Assembly: GCA_964397045.1 (NCBI GenBank)
Contig: CAYNHF010000044.1
Span: 1-62,935 of the forward strand
DNA: 62,935 nucleotides
Direction of reading: 5' to 3'
Origin: CAYNHF01 sp964397045
GTDB taxonomy: Bacteria > Actinomycetota > Acidimicrobiia > Spongiisociales > UBA5794
Numbering within the stretch: the first letter of the stretch is position 1; the number at the start of each line of letters is the position of its first letter. This document shows, piece by piece, positions 48,197-56,855 of this stretch. The position numbers were made by a program, and so were the translations under genes. Below the pieces are notes generated by a model, which ran no database searches, was not told where the DNA came from, and saw nothing but the letters and a program-made list of their open reading frames with translations.

Positions 48197-51100
48197 ATCA
48201 CGAGCGCAACACGACAACCGACTCCGGGATCGGGCGAGCGCCGCATCGTCTCCGCCCTCTTCTGTGACGTGGTCGGATCCACCTCACTGGCGGAAACGAT
48301 GGATCCAGAGGACTGGACCGAAATCGTCAACGACGCCGTCGCGCTGATGGCCGAGAGTGTTGAACGCTACGACGGCACGGTCGCCCAATTCGCAGGAGAT
48401 TCGATCCTGGCACTGTTCGGTGCCCCGACTGCACACGAGGACGACCCCTATCGCGCCATCAGAGCCGGCCTCGACTTGCTCGCCTCGCTCGAGGCGTACT
48501 GCGGTCGATTGGCAGGTGAGCAGGGTGTCCAGATGGAGGTGCGAGCCGGCATCAACACAGGGCTCATGGTCGTGGGAGATGTCACCGCCGGTGAGTTCAA
48601 CGTGTACACCGCGCTGGGGGATGCGGCCAACATCGCGGCCCGAATGGAGACCCTCGCGAAACCGGGGACACTCGTGATCTCGGAGGACACCTATCGACTC
48701 GTGACCGGAGACGTCGACGTTGACGACCTGGGCCCGGTCACCATCAAGGGCAAGTCGGACCCGGTGCGCGCGTACGAAGTCACCGGAATCCGCGGTGTCA
48801 CTGCTCGACGGCGCGGTATACCCGGCTTCGTGAGCCCGATGGTGGGTCGCTCCGAACAACTCGCCGCCCTCACCACACTGGCCGACTCTGCTGCGGCGGG
48901 GAGCGGCAGGGTCGCGACGGTGGTGGGTGAGCCCGGCGTCGGCAAGAGCAGACTGATAGCAGAACTCGGTGCGGACATCAGCAGTCGAGACGGCGCGGTG
49001 TGGGCAGTCGGCCGCTGCGCGGCGTACGACGAGCACCGTCCCTACCACTTGATCGCGTCGTTGGTGCGTGCGATCGTCGGCACCTCAGAAGAGGCCAATC
49101 CAGAAGTCGCCGCCAAGGCCGTGAGTTCGTTTGCCGAACCCATCTTTGGGGAGCACCACCGTTCCACCGATCACCTCCTGCAGCTCCTCGGCCTCGCAGA
49201 CGGCCACCCGGACGACGACCCTGCGGTCCTCCACGGCGCGTACGGCGAGGCGGTAGCAGGATTCATCGCGGGGATCGCAGCCACCCGACGCCCCCTGGTG
49301 CTCATCTGCGAAGACATCCACTGGTCAGACGCGTCCTCGGCAGAACTGCTCTCAGGGTTGCTGCGCCCGGTCCGGCAGACACCGACCCTCCTGGTCCTCG
49401 TGAGTCGCCCGGACCGAGATTCCCACGGGTGGGACATCCTGGAGCGAGCAGACCGCGACCTCGCCGAGTCGGTCACCGACTTCCGGCTGGAGCCGCTCGC
49501 TCCGGAGGAAAGCCGCGAGCTCGTGGCGAACCTGCTGGCGATCGAGTCGCTTCCGGATGCGCTGCGCCGATTGGTGCTCGACAAGGCGGAGGGCAACCCG
49601 TTCTTCATCGAGGAACTCGTGCGCATGCTCGTCGACCGAGGCATGGTGGTCGAAGAGGAAGGTCGCTGGATCGCACGCAGCGCAATCGCCGACCTCGACG
49701 TACCCACCACGTTGCAGGGACTCCTCGCCTCGCGCATCGATCTGCTGCCGACCGATGTCAGGCAAACCGGAAGGGTGGCTGCCGTGATCGGCCGCAGGTT
49801 CGAGAGCAGCCTGCTCGCTGCCGTGACGGCTCGGGCCGAGCCGGAAGCGGCAGACTCGGTGCGACCGAACCTGGACGAACTCGAGGCCCACGGGCTCATC
49901 AAGCTGGCCACCACGCGCCCCGAACTCACCTTTTCGTTCCGCCACGCTTTGACCCATGACGTGATGTACGACTCGATCCTCAAGCGGGAGCGTCGCGCAC
50001 TGCACGGACAGGTGGCAGACTCAATCGAATCCCTTCACCCCGACCGGCTCGAGGCAAACGCGCCGGTGCTTGCCAGGCATTACGCGGAAGCGGGCAACAA
50101 CGACAAGACCATCGAGTATCTGCTGTTGGCCGGTCGCTCCGCGCTCGCTAGGCACGCTTTGCCCGAGAGTCACGCGTTCTTCGTGCAGGCTGCCGAACTG
50201 CTGGACGCCGACCCGGCTACCCCGGTCGAACTGCGGATCGACGTCACGTTGCTCCGGGCCAAATCCGGCATCAAGTTCACTCCAAGTGAACAGACCGTTG
50301 CAACACTCGAGGCAGTGCGCGCCGATGCCGAGTCGCTCGGCGACTCGGACTTGCTCGCCCGGGTCTACGCCTTGTTGCTCGAAGTACGGACGATGGCGGA
50401 GGAGACCTACTCCGACCCCGCATACCGCGAGACGATGGATCGGGCGTATGCCCTCGTGGACGACATCGAGGACCCCGCGCTGCGCGCGATCCTCGAAGGC
50501 ATGATGGGTCAAGTGCTCCGATCGGCAGACGAGTACCAGGCGGCTGCCGACCTCTTGACGGAATCGGTCCCCATCTTGGAGCAGGCAGGGCGCCTCGGTG
50601 CCGCCGGTCTCAATGCCGCGTTCGCGGCGGACGTGCTGGCGCAGATGGGTCGGTTCGATGAAGCGGAGCCCTGGATCCACCGCGGCACCAAACTGGCTGC
50701 CGCCAGTGGGAATCCCAACGTGATCGCCGATGCCGCCCTGCTACGGGGTCGGATCGCCTCGGGCCGCGGCGAGCTGCAGGAAGCCCTGCTGTACACAACC
50801 ACCGGCATGGAGACGGCAGCCACAGCCGGGAACATCCACTGCGAACTCGTCGGCAATTTCATGCTGGCCGATCAGCAGCTGCGGTTGGGCAATGCCGGCA
50901 CCGCGATTCCCCACCTGGAACGTAGCTTCGAACTCGGAGAGTTCTGCAACGCCGATGCCATGGTCGCCCTGGGGCAAGCCTGGCTGGCGGCGGCTCGAGC
51001 CCAGCTCGGCGACCTGGAACCCGACGCGTTCACCGGGCCGCTCGAGGCGGCGCAGGCAGGTAGGAGCCGAAGCGGGGAGGCCATGGTTCGGCTCCACCGT

Positions 51101-51337
51101 GGCATCGCAATCGCAGGGAACGACGAACCGGATTGGGGAGTGGCGCTGGCTGATCTCGAGCGAGCGGAGCAACTCTTCGGCGACATCGGCGCCCGACCCG
51201 ACCAGGCACGCACAGTGCACGCCCGAGCGATGGCGCTGGAGGCAGCGGGACGTAAGGGCGAGAGTCAACTCATGCTCGACCGGGCACTCGAGATGTTCGG
51301 GGACCTCGGGATTCGACCCGACCCCATTCCTGCGTAA
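48197..51337 (+). CDS. Class III cyclase/AAA ATPase/TPR regulator, apparent AUC start
   Basis: The 1046-residue protein opens with a class III cyclase domain (residues ~17-190). RRIVSALFCDVVGSTSLAET carries the metal Asp at codon 24, and FAGDSILALFG and ALGDAANIAARME follow. An AAA ATPase (VVGEPGVGKSRLIAEL near residue 240; VLICEDIHWSDASSAELL) and a long TPR array (~600-1046) complete it. No ATG, GTG or TTG precedes codon 25. The GTG at 48269 would delete the metal Asp. GGGAGG at 48184-48189 stands 8 nt before ATC 48197, so AUC initiation is inferred. It may make cAMP or merely bind nucleotide. Confidence 0.82.
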   Translation: MTSATRQPTPGSGERRIVSALFCDVVGSTSLAETMDPEDWTEIVNDAVALMAESVERYDGTVAQFAGDSILALFGAPTAHEDDPYRAIRAGLDLLASLEAYCGRLAGEQGVQMEVRAGINTGLMVVGDVTAGEFNVYTALGDAANIAARMETLAKPGTLVISEDTYRLVTGDVDVDDLGPVTIKGKSDPVRAYEVTGIRGVTARRRGIPGFVSPMVGRSEQLAALTTLADSAAAGSGRVATVVGEPGVGKSRLIAELGADISSRDGAVWAVGRCAAYDEHRPYHLIASLVRAIVGTSEEANPEVAAKAVSSFAEPIFGEHHRSTDHLLQLLGLADGHPDDDPAVLHGAYGEAVAGFIAGIAATRRPLVLICEDIHWSDASSAELLSGLLRPVRQTPTLLVLVSRPDRDSHGWDILERADRDLAESVTDFRLEPLAPEESRELVANLLAIESLPDALRRLVLDKAEGNPFFIEELVRMLVDRGMVVEEEGRWIARSAIADLDVPTTLQGLLASRIDLLPTDVRQTGRVAAVIGRRFESSLLAAVTARAEPEAADSVRPNLDELEAHGLIKLATTRPELTFSFRHALTHDVMYDSILKRERRALHGQVADSIESLHPDRLEANAPVLARHYAEAGNNDKTIEYLLLAGRSALARHALPESHAFFVQAAELLDADPATPVELRIDVTLLRAKSGIKFTPSEQTVATLEAVRADAESLGDSDLLARVYALLLEVRTMAEETYSDPAYRETMDRAYALVDDIEDPALRAILEGMMGQVLRSADEYQAAADLLTESVPILEQAGRLGAAGLNAAFAADVLAQMGRFDEAEPWIHRGTKLAAASGNPNVIADAALLRGRIASGRGELQEALLYTTTGMETAATAGNIHCELVGNFMLADQQLRLGNAGTAIPHLERSFELGEFCNADAMVALGQAWLAAARAQLGDLEPDAFTGPLEAAQAGRSRSGEAMVRLHRGIAIAGNDEPDWGVALADLERAEQLFGDIGARPDQARTVHARAMALEAAGRKGESQLMLDRALEMFGDLGIRPDPIPA

Positions 51338-51542
51338 CCGGGGGCCCAGCATGCCGGCTCAGGCCGGATCCCCCGAGACCGGTGAGGATCGATGGATTGC
51401 GACCGCACCCGAGCTGTTCATGTCGCCCTACCACCGACCGCCGCTCCTACGCGCGGCCCATCGTTCCGTGAGGCAGTCGTCGATCACCGGGGTGATGTCA
51501 ATGCGGTCGGAAGCAGCCGGTGCGATGCCACGGCAACGCGGG

Positions 51543-52943
51543 TCACTTGCGGGCCGCCAGGTTGCCGACGCCGACGCGTTCCATTTCACCCCAGAGGTGC
51601 TTCTCGCGGGTCGGAACCATGGCGCGGATCCGCCACCACACCGTGCGCTGCCGCCAGCCGAGGTTTTCGACAAACGTCAGACCGAGCAGCCGCAGAGCCT
51701 CCATCGGGCTGTTGAAGTAGCCGTACACCTCGTCGAGGTAGAGAGCGATAATCGAGTTGATCGCGCCCACGAAGAACGCGATACCGAGCAGCGGCAGGGC
51801 CACCGAGACGTTGAGCACGCCGAGGAGGAACGCCAGCGGTAGCACAAACCATCCGACGAACTCGACGATGGGTGCCAGGTACTCGATGAACAACTGCGAA
51901 GGCCAGCCGAGCATGCCCACCGCGCCGTACTTCGGATTGAACGTCATCGACCCGAAGTCACCGACGGCGCGGATCAAGCCGCGGTGCCATCGAATGCGCT
52001 GGGTGCGAAGGACCTTCGTACTGTTCGGGACCTCGGTCCAGGCGACACAATCAGGGGCGTAGCTGATGCGGTACGGAAGATCGTTGTCCTTCATATGACG
52101 ATGGATCCGCATCGTGAGGTCGAGGTCCTCGCCCAGATGGCCCCTCGTCATGCCCCCCACCGCGGCCAGCGTCTCACGTCGGAAGATCCCGAAGGCGCCC
52201 GAGATCAACGGCAGACCGTTGATACGGGACCATGCTGGACGGGACGCAACGAACGAACGCAGGTACTCGAGAAGCTGAACGCGTTCGATCATCTTGTCCG
52301 GAACCCGCGGCTCAACTACGCGGCCGAACGCCACCTCACAGCCGTTGGCCGGCCGGATGTTGCCGCCGACCGCGACCGTTCTCACCCGATCCTCCACGAC
52401 GTGGCGCATGGCGCGAAGTACGCAGTACTGGTCCATGATCACGTCTGCATCTGTCAGCAGTACGTACGGGTACCGAGCCACGTTGGTGCCGGCGTTCAGC
52501 GCATCTGCCTTGCCCCCGTTGACCTTGTCGATCACGATCAGCGGAATCGGCATCGTCGACCGGTAGACAGCCCTGATGGGCTGGGTCTCGATATCGGTCC
52601 GATACGGAACCACCACCTCCACCATCTGGAAGGCCTCGATCAACCGGTCCAGCGTCGCGTCGCTACTGCCATCGTTGACGACGACGATCTCGATTTTCGG
52701 GTACTTCAGCATCTGCATCGAACGGATCGAATCCGCGATGCCGAATTCCTCGTTGTGTGCAGGAACGATGATCGAAACCGGGGGCACCGTGTCGGACGAC
52801 AGGAGGTCTTCGATCCTCCGGTACTTCGCTATGTAGCGGTCGCGCTTGAGCGAGAATCCGGCCCCCACAGCCAGGACTAGGATCGACAACTCGACGATGA
52901 CCGCGTAACAGAGCACCAGGATGGCCAGCACGTTGAGTATCAC
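51543..52943 (-). CDS. GT2-family processive glycosyltransferase
   Basis: The 466-residue membrane enzyme has one N-terminal helix (LVLCYAVIVELSILVLAVGAGF). The GT-A domain reads PPVSIIVPAHNEEFGIADSI, VVVNDGSSDATLDRLIEAF, GKADALNAG, VLLTDADVIMDQ (metal-binding DxD) and HLGEDLDLTMR. The RTQRIRWHRGLIRA motif is the QxxRW of processive synthases. Several helices follow (for example YLAPIVEFVGWFVLPLAFLLG). Together these match beta-1,4-type polysaccharide or hyaluronan-like synthases. It starts at GTG, overlapping the HEAT-repeat gene. The operon with a HEAT protein and a receiver protein suggests regulated exopolysaccharide production. Confidence 0.88.
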   Translation of the reverse strand: MILNVLAILVLCYAVIVELSILVLAVGAGFSLKRDRYIAKYRRIEDLLSSDTVPPVSIIVPAHNEEFGIADSIRSMQMLKYPKIEIVVVNDGSSDATLDRLIEAFQMVEVVVPYRTDIETQPIRAVYRSTMPIPLIVIDKVNGGKADALNAGTNVARYPYVLLTDADVIMDQYCVLRAMRHVVEDRVRTVAVGGNIRPANGCEVAFGRVVEPRVPDKMIERVQLLEYLRSFVASRPAWSRINGLPLISGAFGIFRRETLAAVGGMTRGHLGEDLDLTMRIHRHMKDNDLPYRISYAPDCVAWTEVPNSTKVLRTQRIRWHRGLIRAVGDFGSMTFNPKYGAVGMLGWPSQLFIEYLAPIVEFVGWFVLPLAFLLGVLNVSVALPLLGIAFFVGAINSIIALYLDEVYGYFNSPMEALRLLGLTFVENLGWRQRTVWWRIRAMVPTREKHLWGEMERVGVGNLAARK

Positions 52944-54106
52944 GCCACCGCCCCCGCGTCGTCGGTCTGACGGGCCGCCTCACTGGCAGCGAGAATCATC
53001 CGATCCTGACCCGTGGCCGTTCCGACCTCGAAGCGCTGCTGTGCCTCGCTCACCGTCCCTCTGATACCGAGCTGGCTCAGGGCGGCATCCCGGGCAAACG
53101 GATCGTCATCCGACAGTGCCTCGATCAGACGCCGCTCGCCGCCGAGATGGGTCGCCAACGCCTTGGCGGCGTCCTGTCGCACCCACCAGGCTTCGTCTCG
53201 CAGCGCGCGTCCCAGCGGTTCGAGTGCCCTCCCATCGGAAAAGGTCCCGAGCGCGTCTGCCGCCCTGGCCCGCACCCGCCAGTCCGGGTCGGCGAGTGCA
53301 CTGATGAGACCTGGGACCGACTCGGGAGTCCCTGCCCGGCTCAGCGCGGAGGCGGCTCCCACCCTGACCAGCGGTTCCGGGCTTTCCAGCATCGAGATAA
53401 GTGCCGGTTCGGCGCGCAAGTCGCCGATCAGGCCGATCACCCGGATCACTTGCCGAAGGAGTTCCGGGTCGCGGTTGGGATCGTGTTCGCTGAGCAGGAG
53501 GTACTTGACCAGGGCGGGTGCCGCCACAGCGCCGAACTCGATGATCTCGTCCGCGAGGCGGGCCGCCACCCAGGTCTCTTCGCTCTCCATCTGATCCAGG
53601 ATGAGGCTCACAGTCTCTGGATCTCCGATCTGGGCGAGACCGCGGGCGGCGTGAAGCTTCTCTTCCGTGACCGGATCGGCCAGGCACTCCACGAAGATCG
53701 GCTGGAGGCTCTCGTCTGCGATCTCTGCCAGGTAGCTGAGGGTCCGCAGCTTGGTGTTGCGTCTTCGCGTGCCGCGCAGTTCGCGGGACAGCCGATCTCG
53801 CAGTTCGAGCTGGTCGATCAACTCTTCGAGCGTCTCTCGCTCGTCTCCGGTGACGATAGCCAGGAAGTCGAAAAGCACCTCGAGGAATATCGGATCGTCC
53901 CGCCACCCCTGGATTTCTGCCGTAGGCACCGAGTTCCGGGCTGCCATCTCACCCAACGCCCCAATGTAGAGCGCGCGGCGCACGCCGGCTGCTCGCAGCC
54001 GACGGCGGTGGGCATACTTGATGACAAACAAGAGAACGGAGAGCACCACGCTGATCAGCGCAGCGGCGAGCAGCGCAACCAGGAGCGGCTCCGGGTTGGT
54101 GATCAC
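52940..54106 (-). CDS. HEAT-repeat membrane protein
   Basis: The 388-residue protein has an N-terminal membrane helix (LVALLAAALISVVLSVLLFVIKY) and seven or more HEAT/PBS-lyase-type repeats. Examples are LRTLSYLAEIADESLQPIFVECL, HAARGLAQIGDPETVSLIL, LVRVGAASALSRAGTPESVPGLI and RVRARAADALGTFSDGRALEPLG. These form a curved scaffold for partner proteins. It is coupled to the glycosyltransferase (4-bp overlap) and lies 70 bp downstream of a receiver protein gene, so it may transmit the receiver's signal to the synthase. The start is GTG with a weak ribosome site. Confidence 0.85.
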   Translation of the reverse strand: MITNPEPLLVALLAAALISVVLSVLLFVIKYAHRRRLRAAGVRRALYIGALGEMAARNSVPTAEIQGWRDDPIFLEVLFDFLAIVTGDERETLEELIDQLELRDRLSRELRGTRRRNTKLRTLSYLAEIADESLQPIFVECLADPVTEEKLHAARGLAQIGDPETVSLILDQMESEETWVAARLADEIIEFGAVAAPALVKYLLLSEHDPNRDPELLRQVIRVIGLIGDLRAEPALISMLESPEPLVRVGAASALSRAGTPESVPGLISALADPDWRVRARAADALGTFSDGRALEPLGRALRDEAWWVRQDAAKALATHLGGERRLIEALSDDDPFARDAALSQLGIRGTVSEAQQRFEVGTATGQDRMILAASEAARQTDDAGAVA

Positions 54107-54176
54107 GGCTCACCGCACGAACTCGGAGACCAGTGTGGCAACCCGCCGAATGCGCAGGGGCAGATCCGGGTCATGG

Positions 54177-54560
54177 CTACCGCGCGGGGCGAGTTACCGG
54201 TAGCTGGAGCCGAACCCTGACCAGCAACTCCTTGATGTTGAACGGTTTGCGGATGAAGTCGACCGCGCCCAGTTCGAGAAGTTGGATGACGAGATCGTCA
54301 TCGTCCATCCCTGACAAGACGATCGTATTGAAGAGAACCCCTTCCTCGTTCCACTTCTGGAGCACCTCGGCGCCGAGCATTCCGGGCATGAGATGGTCCA
54401 GCAGAGCAAGGTCGAAGTCTCCGTTCACTCCGGCTTCATACGCGGCTACGCCGTCGTCCACGACGGTCACGTCGTAACCGGCGGACTCGAGCGCCCGCGT
54501 CAGCAGCAGAGTGACGGTTGGAGCGTCGTCTGCAATGAGAATCTTTGATCCATCTGACAT
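54177..54560 (-). CDS. Single-domain response regulator (receiver only)
   Basis: The 127-residue protein is a CheY-like receiver: KILIADDAPTVTLLL (acidic pair), FDLALLDHLMPGM (phospho-Asp near residue 55), TIVLSGMDDDDL, and VDFIRKPFNIKELL (conserved Lys). No output domain is present, so it acts by protein contact. AGGAG with very close spacing precedes the ATG at 54560. It is the first gene of the HEAT/GT2 operon and might control exopolysaccharide synthesis. No kinase is adjacent. Confidence 0.92.
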   Translation of the reverse strand: MSDGSKILIADDAPTVTLLLTRALESAGYDVTVVDDGVAAYEAGVNGDFDLALLDHLMPGMLGAEVLQKWNEEGVLFNTIVLSGMDDDDLVIQLLELGAVDFIRKPFNIKELLVRVRLQLPVTRPAR

Positions 54561-54965
54561 CACTCCTGTGTTATCGAACGGCCGGCCCTGATCCCTGAGC
54601 ATTCCTCTGGGTCGAGTTCGGGCCGGCTAGAGGCGGTTGTGCCACTGCCAACCGGCCCCAACCAGTGCCAGATAACCTGCCATCTGGCCCCCACGTGTGA
54701 GCAGGCGGGTGATGCAGACTCGGGCGCGAAAGCCCGATGGGAGCGAGCAGTGTCACGCAGCGCATCTCACTGCGGTCGCAGGAAGCAGACCCGGCGGGCA
54801 CCCGCGAGAGATGACTCGTTGCGCTAGATGCGCCGTTCTGCAGCGCTTCGGCACCTCGGTGAGTCTGCCGAACACCAAGTAATCCGCGACATGGAGCATC
54901 TCCGCCCGGCTGGCGGCGTGTAGCCGACCGCCTCGACCGGGCCGATTCAGACCATCCGCTGCCGG
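54561..54965. ncRNA. Structured non-coding region, class unknown
   Basis: The 400-bp gap between malic enzyme and the receiver gene has no good ORF but many nested inverted repeats: GCGGGTG 54705-54711 with CACCCGC 54799-54805, enclosing CGGGC/GCCCG 54721-54736 and GCAGTG/CACTGC 54747-54773. TTCGGCA/TGCCGAA 54847-54872 and GCCAGAT/ATCTGGC 54667-54688 lie outside. A leader RNA or riboswitch on the minus strand upstream of the receiver gene is possible. I could not match it to a known class. Confidence 0.4.
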
Positions 54966-56672
54966 CTATGCCGGACGCAAGACCGGGTACTCCAGATCCC
55001 ACGCTTCGTGTTCGATAGCCGCGTCGATCTGCGCATCTGTGAGTTCGAGCCCAACGCCGCAGTCGCGGGCCTCTTTGGCGACCGCATCCGCGATGATCAG
55101 CGACACCTCACGCAGCTCCGCGATCGGCGGGAAGAGCACCCCCTGGTCGATATCCGCCTGGCCGACGGTGCCTGCCAGCGCTCCGGCTGCCGCGGCAAAC
55201 ATCGAATCTGTGACCTTGCCTGCCTTGGAAACGATTGCGCCCAGCCCGACCCCGGGGAAGATGTAGACGTTGTTGCATTGTGACACCGGAATCACCCGGT
55301 CGTGGTAGCGCACCGGCGCAAACGGGCTGCCGGTGGCGACGATCGCGCGCCCCTCGGTCCACTCGATTGCGTCCATCGGCTGTACTTCGGTCTTGCTGGT
55401 CGGGTTGGAGAGCGCCATCACGAGCGGTCGGTCCGTATGGCCCGCCATCGCCCGGATGACGTCCTCGTCAAACGTGCCTGCTGTGCCTGTGGTGCCGATC
55501 AGCACGGTTGGCTCCGTTGCAGCGATGACATCGGCCAGACTCGAGCCGCCGTCGATCCCATGGGAGGCGGCAACCTCGGCGGACCATGCCAAATCCTGCT
55601 TGTGCGCGTCGAGGTGGAGACGATCGCCGATCACGAAACCGCTGGTGTCATACATCGCGATCGCTTCGCGGAGTGGTTCGCCGACCACGCCATCGACCGA
55701 CAGTGCATGGCGGACGTGACGTCCGATGCCGACCCCGGCCGCCCCGGCACCGACCAGCAGGATCCGCTGATCTGCGAGCTTGGTTCCCGTCGCGCGACCC
55801 GCGGCGAGGATGCCCGCGGTAACTACCGCGGCGGTGCCCTGGATGTCGTCGTTGAACGAGGGCAACACCGATCGATACCGATCCAGCAGGGTGAAGGCGT
55901 TCGCCTTCTTGAAGTCCTCCCACTGCAGGAGCGCGCCCGGGAAGCGACGGACAACCGCCTCGATGAACTCGTCCACGAACTCGTAGTACTCCTCACCACG
56001 CAGCCGGCGGTGTGGCCATCCCACGTAGAGTTCGTCATTCAGCAGGGTCTCGTTGTCCGTGCCGACGTCGAGACTGATGGGAAGCGTATAAGCAGGGTGG
56101 ATGCCGGCACCGAGCGTGTAGAGCGCCAGTTTGCCGATCGGAATCACCATCCCACCTGCACCCTGGTCGCCCAGGCCCAGGATGCGCTCGTTGTCGGTGA
56201 CCACGATCAGCCGCACTTCCTCGTTGCGCGCATGCCCCAGGATGTCGAAGATCCGGCCACGATGCTTGGGGGTGATCCACAGGCCGCGGCCCCGTCGGAA
56301 CAGGTGGCTGAAACTCGTCGCGGCTTCGCCGACCGTCGGGGTGTAGACGATGGGCGTCAGCTCTTCGGTGTGGGCAGCCAACACCTGGTAGAACAGCGCC
56401 TCATTACGGTCCTGGAGGGCAGCCAGGGCCACGTACTTCTCGAGAGGGTGGTCACCTTTTTCAGTGACGTGCCCGTAGGCGCGCGCCAGCTGTCGGGATC
56501 GGTCGGTTGGCTGTGGAGGCAGCATCCCGGCCAACTCGAACATGTCGCGTTCTTCATCGGTGAACGCCGTGCCCTTGTTGATGAGCCCATCGGCGAGGAC
56601 GGCAGCACCACGCTTCCACACATCGGCCATGATCCACTCGCCGTCTGGGCCGCGTTCGATCCGGTACTTCAT
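54966..56672 (-). CDS. NAD(P)-dependent malic enzyme
   Basis: The 568-residue enzyme matches the large, eukaryote-like malic enzymes (SfcA/MaeA type). ELTPIVYTPTVGEAATSFSHLFRR is the N-terminal signature, LGLGDQGAGGMVIPIGKLALY the Lys/Tyr region, and LPSFNDDIQGTAAVVTAGILAA the metal-binding motif. RILLVGAGAAGVGIGRHVRHA is the cofactor loop. It decarboxylates malate to pyruvate using a divalent metal. AGGAGG before the ATG at 56672 decides the start over 56708. It is a single gene. A clear NAD/NADP choice is not readable. Confidence 0.93.
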   Translation of the reverse strand: MKYRIERGPDGEWIMADVWKRGAAVLADGLINKGTAFTDEERDMFELAGMLPPQPTDRSRQLARAYGHVTEKGDHPLEKYVALAALQDRNEALFYQVLAAHTEELTPIVYTPTVGEAATSFSHLFRRGRGLWITPKHRGRIFDILGHARNEEVRLIVVTDNERILGLGDQGAGGMVIPIGKLALYTLGAGIHPAYTLPISLDVGTDNETLLNDELYVGWPHRRLRGEEYYEFVDEFIEAVVRRFPGALLQWEDFKKANAFTLLDRYRSVLPSFNDDIQGTAAVVTAGILAAGRATGTKLADQRILLVGAGAAGVGIGRHVRHALSVDGVVGEPLREAIAMYDTSGFVIGDRLHLDAHKQDLAWSAEVAASHGIDGGSSLADVIAATEPTVLIGTTGTAGTFDEDVIRAMAGHTDRPLVMALSNPTSKTEVQPMDAIEWTEGRAIVATGSPFAPVRYHDRVIPVSQCNNVYIFPGVGLGAIVSKAGKVTDSMFAAAAGALAGTVGQADIDQGVLFPPIAELREVSLIIADAVAKEARDCGVGLELTDAQIDAAIEHEAWDLEYPVLRPA

Positions 56673-56855
56673 CGTTCGACCTCCTGGAGGCGCGCCGGAA
56701 AGGCACACATGTCATCTCAAAGTGTCCGCCCATTGCCGACCGCGCTGATAGGGCCGTAGGTCGGCATGCATTCGGGCCGTTCGACCCAACCCATCCTCCC
56801 AGTGGGGATGATGTCGAAGGGTCGAACCCCGGGTGTGCTGAAGGATCGGCCGCCG

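Noticed and set aside
48269..51337. GTG at 48269 as the cyclase start
   Set aside because: It would remove the conserved metal-binding Asp and has no ribosome site; upstream AUC with GGGAGG fits better.
54705..54805. c-di-GMP, cobalamin or ZTP riboswitch
   Set aside because: None of the conserved core strings of these classes is present on either strand, so no class is assigned.
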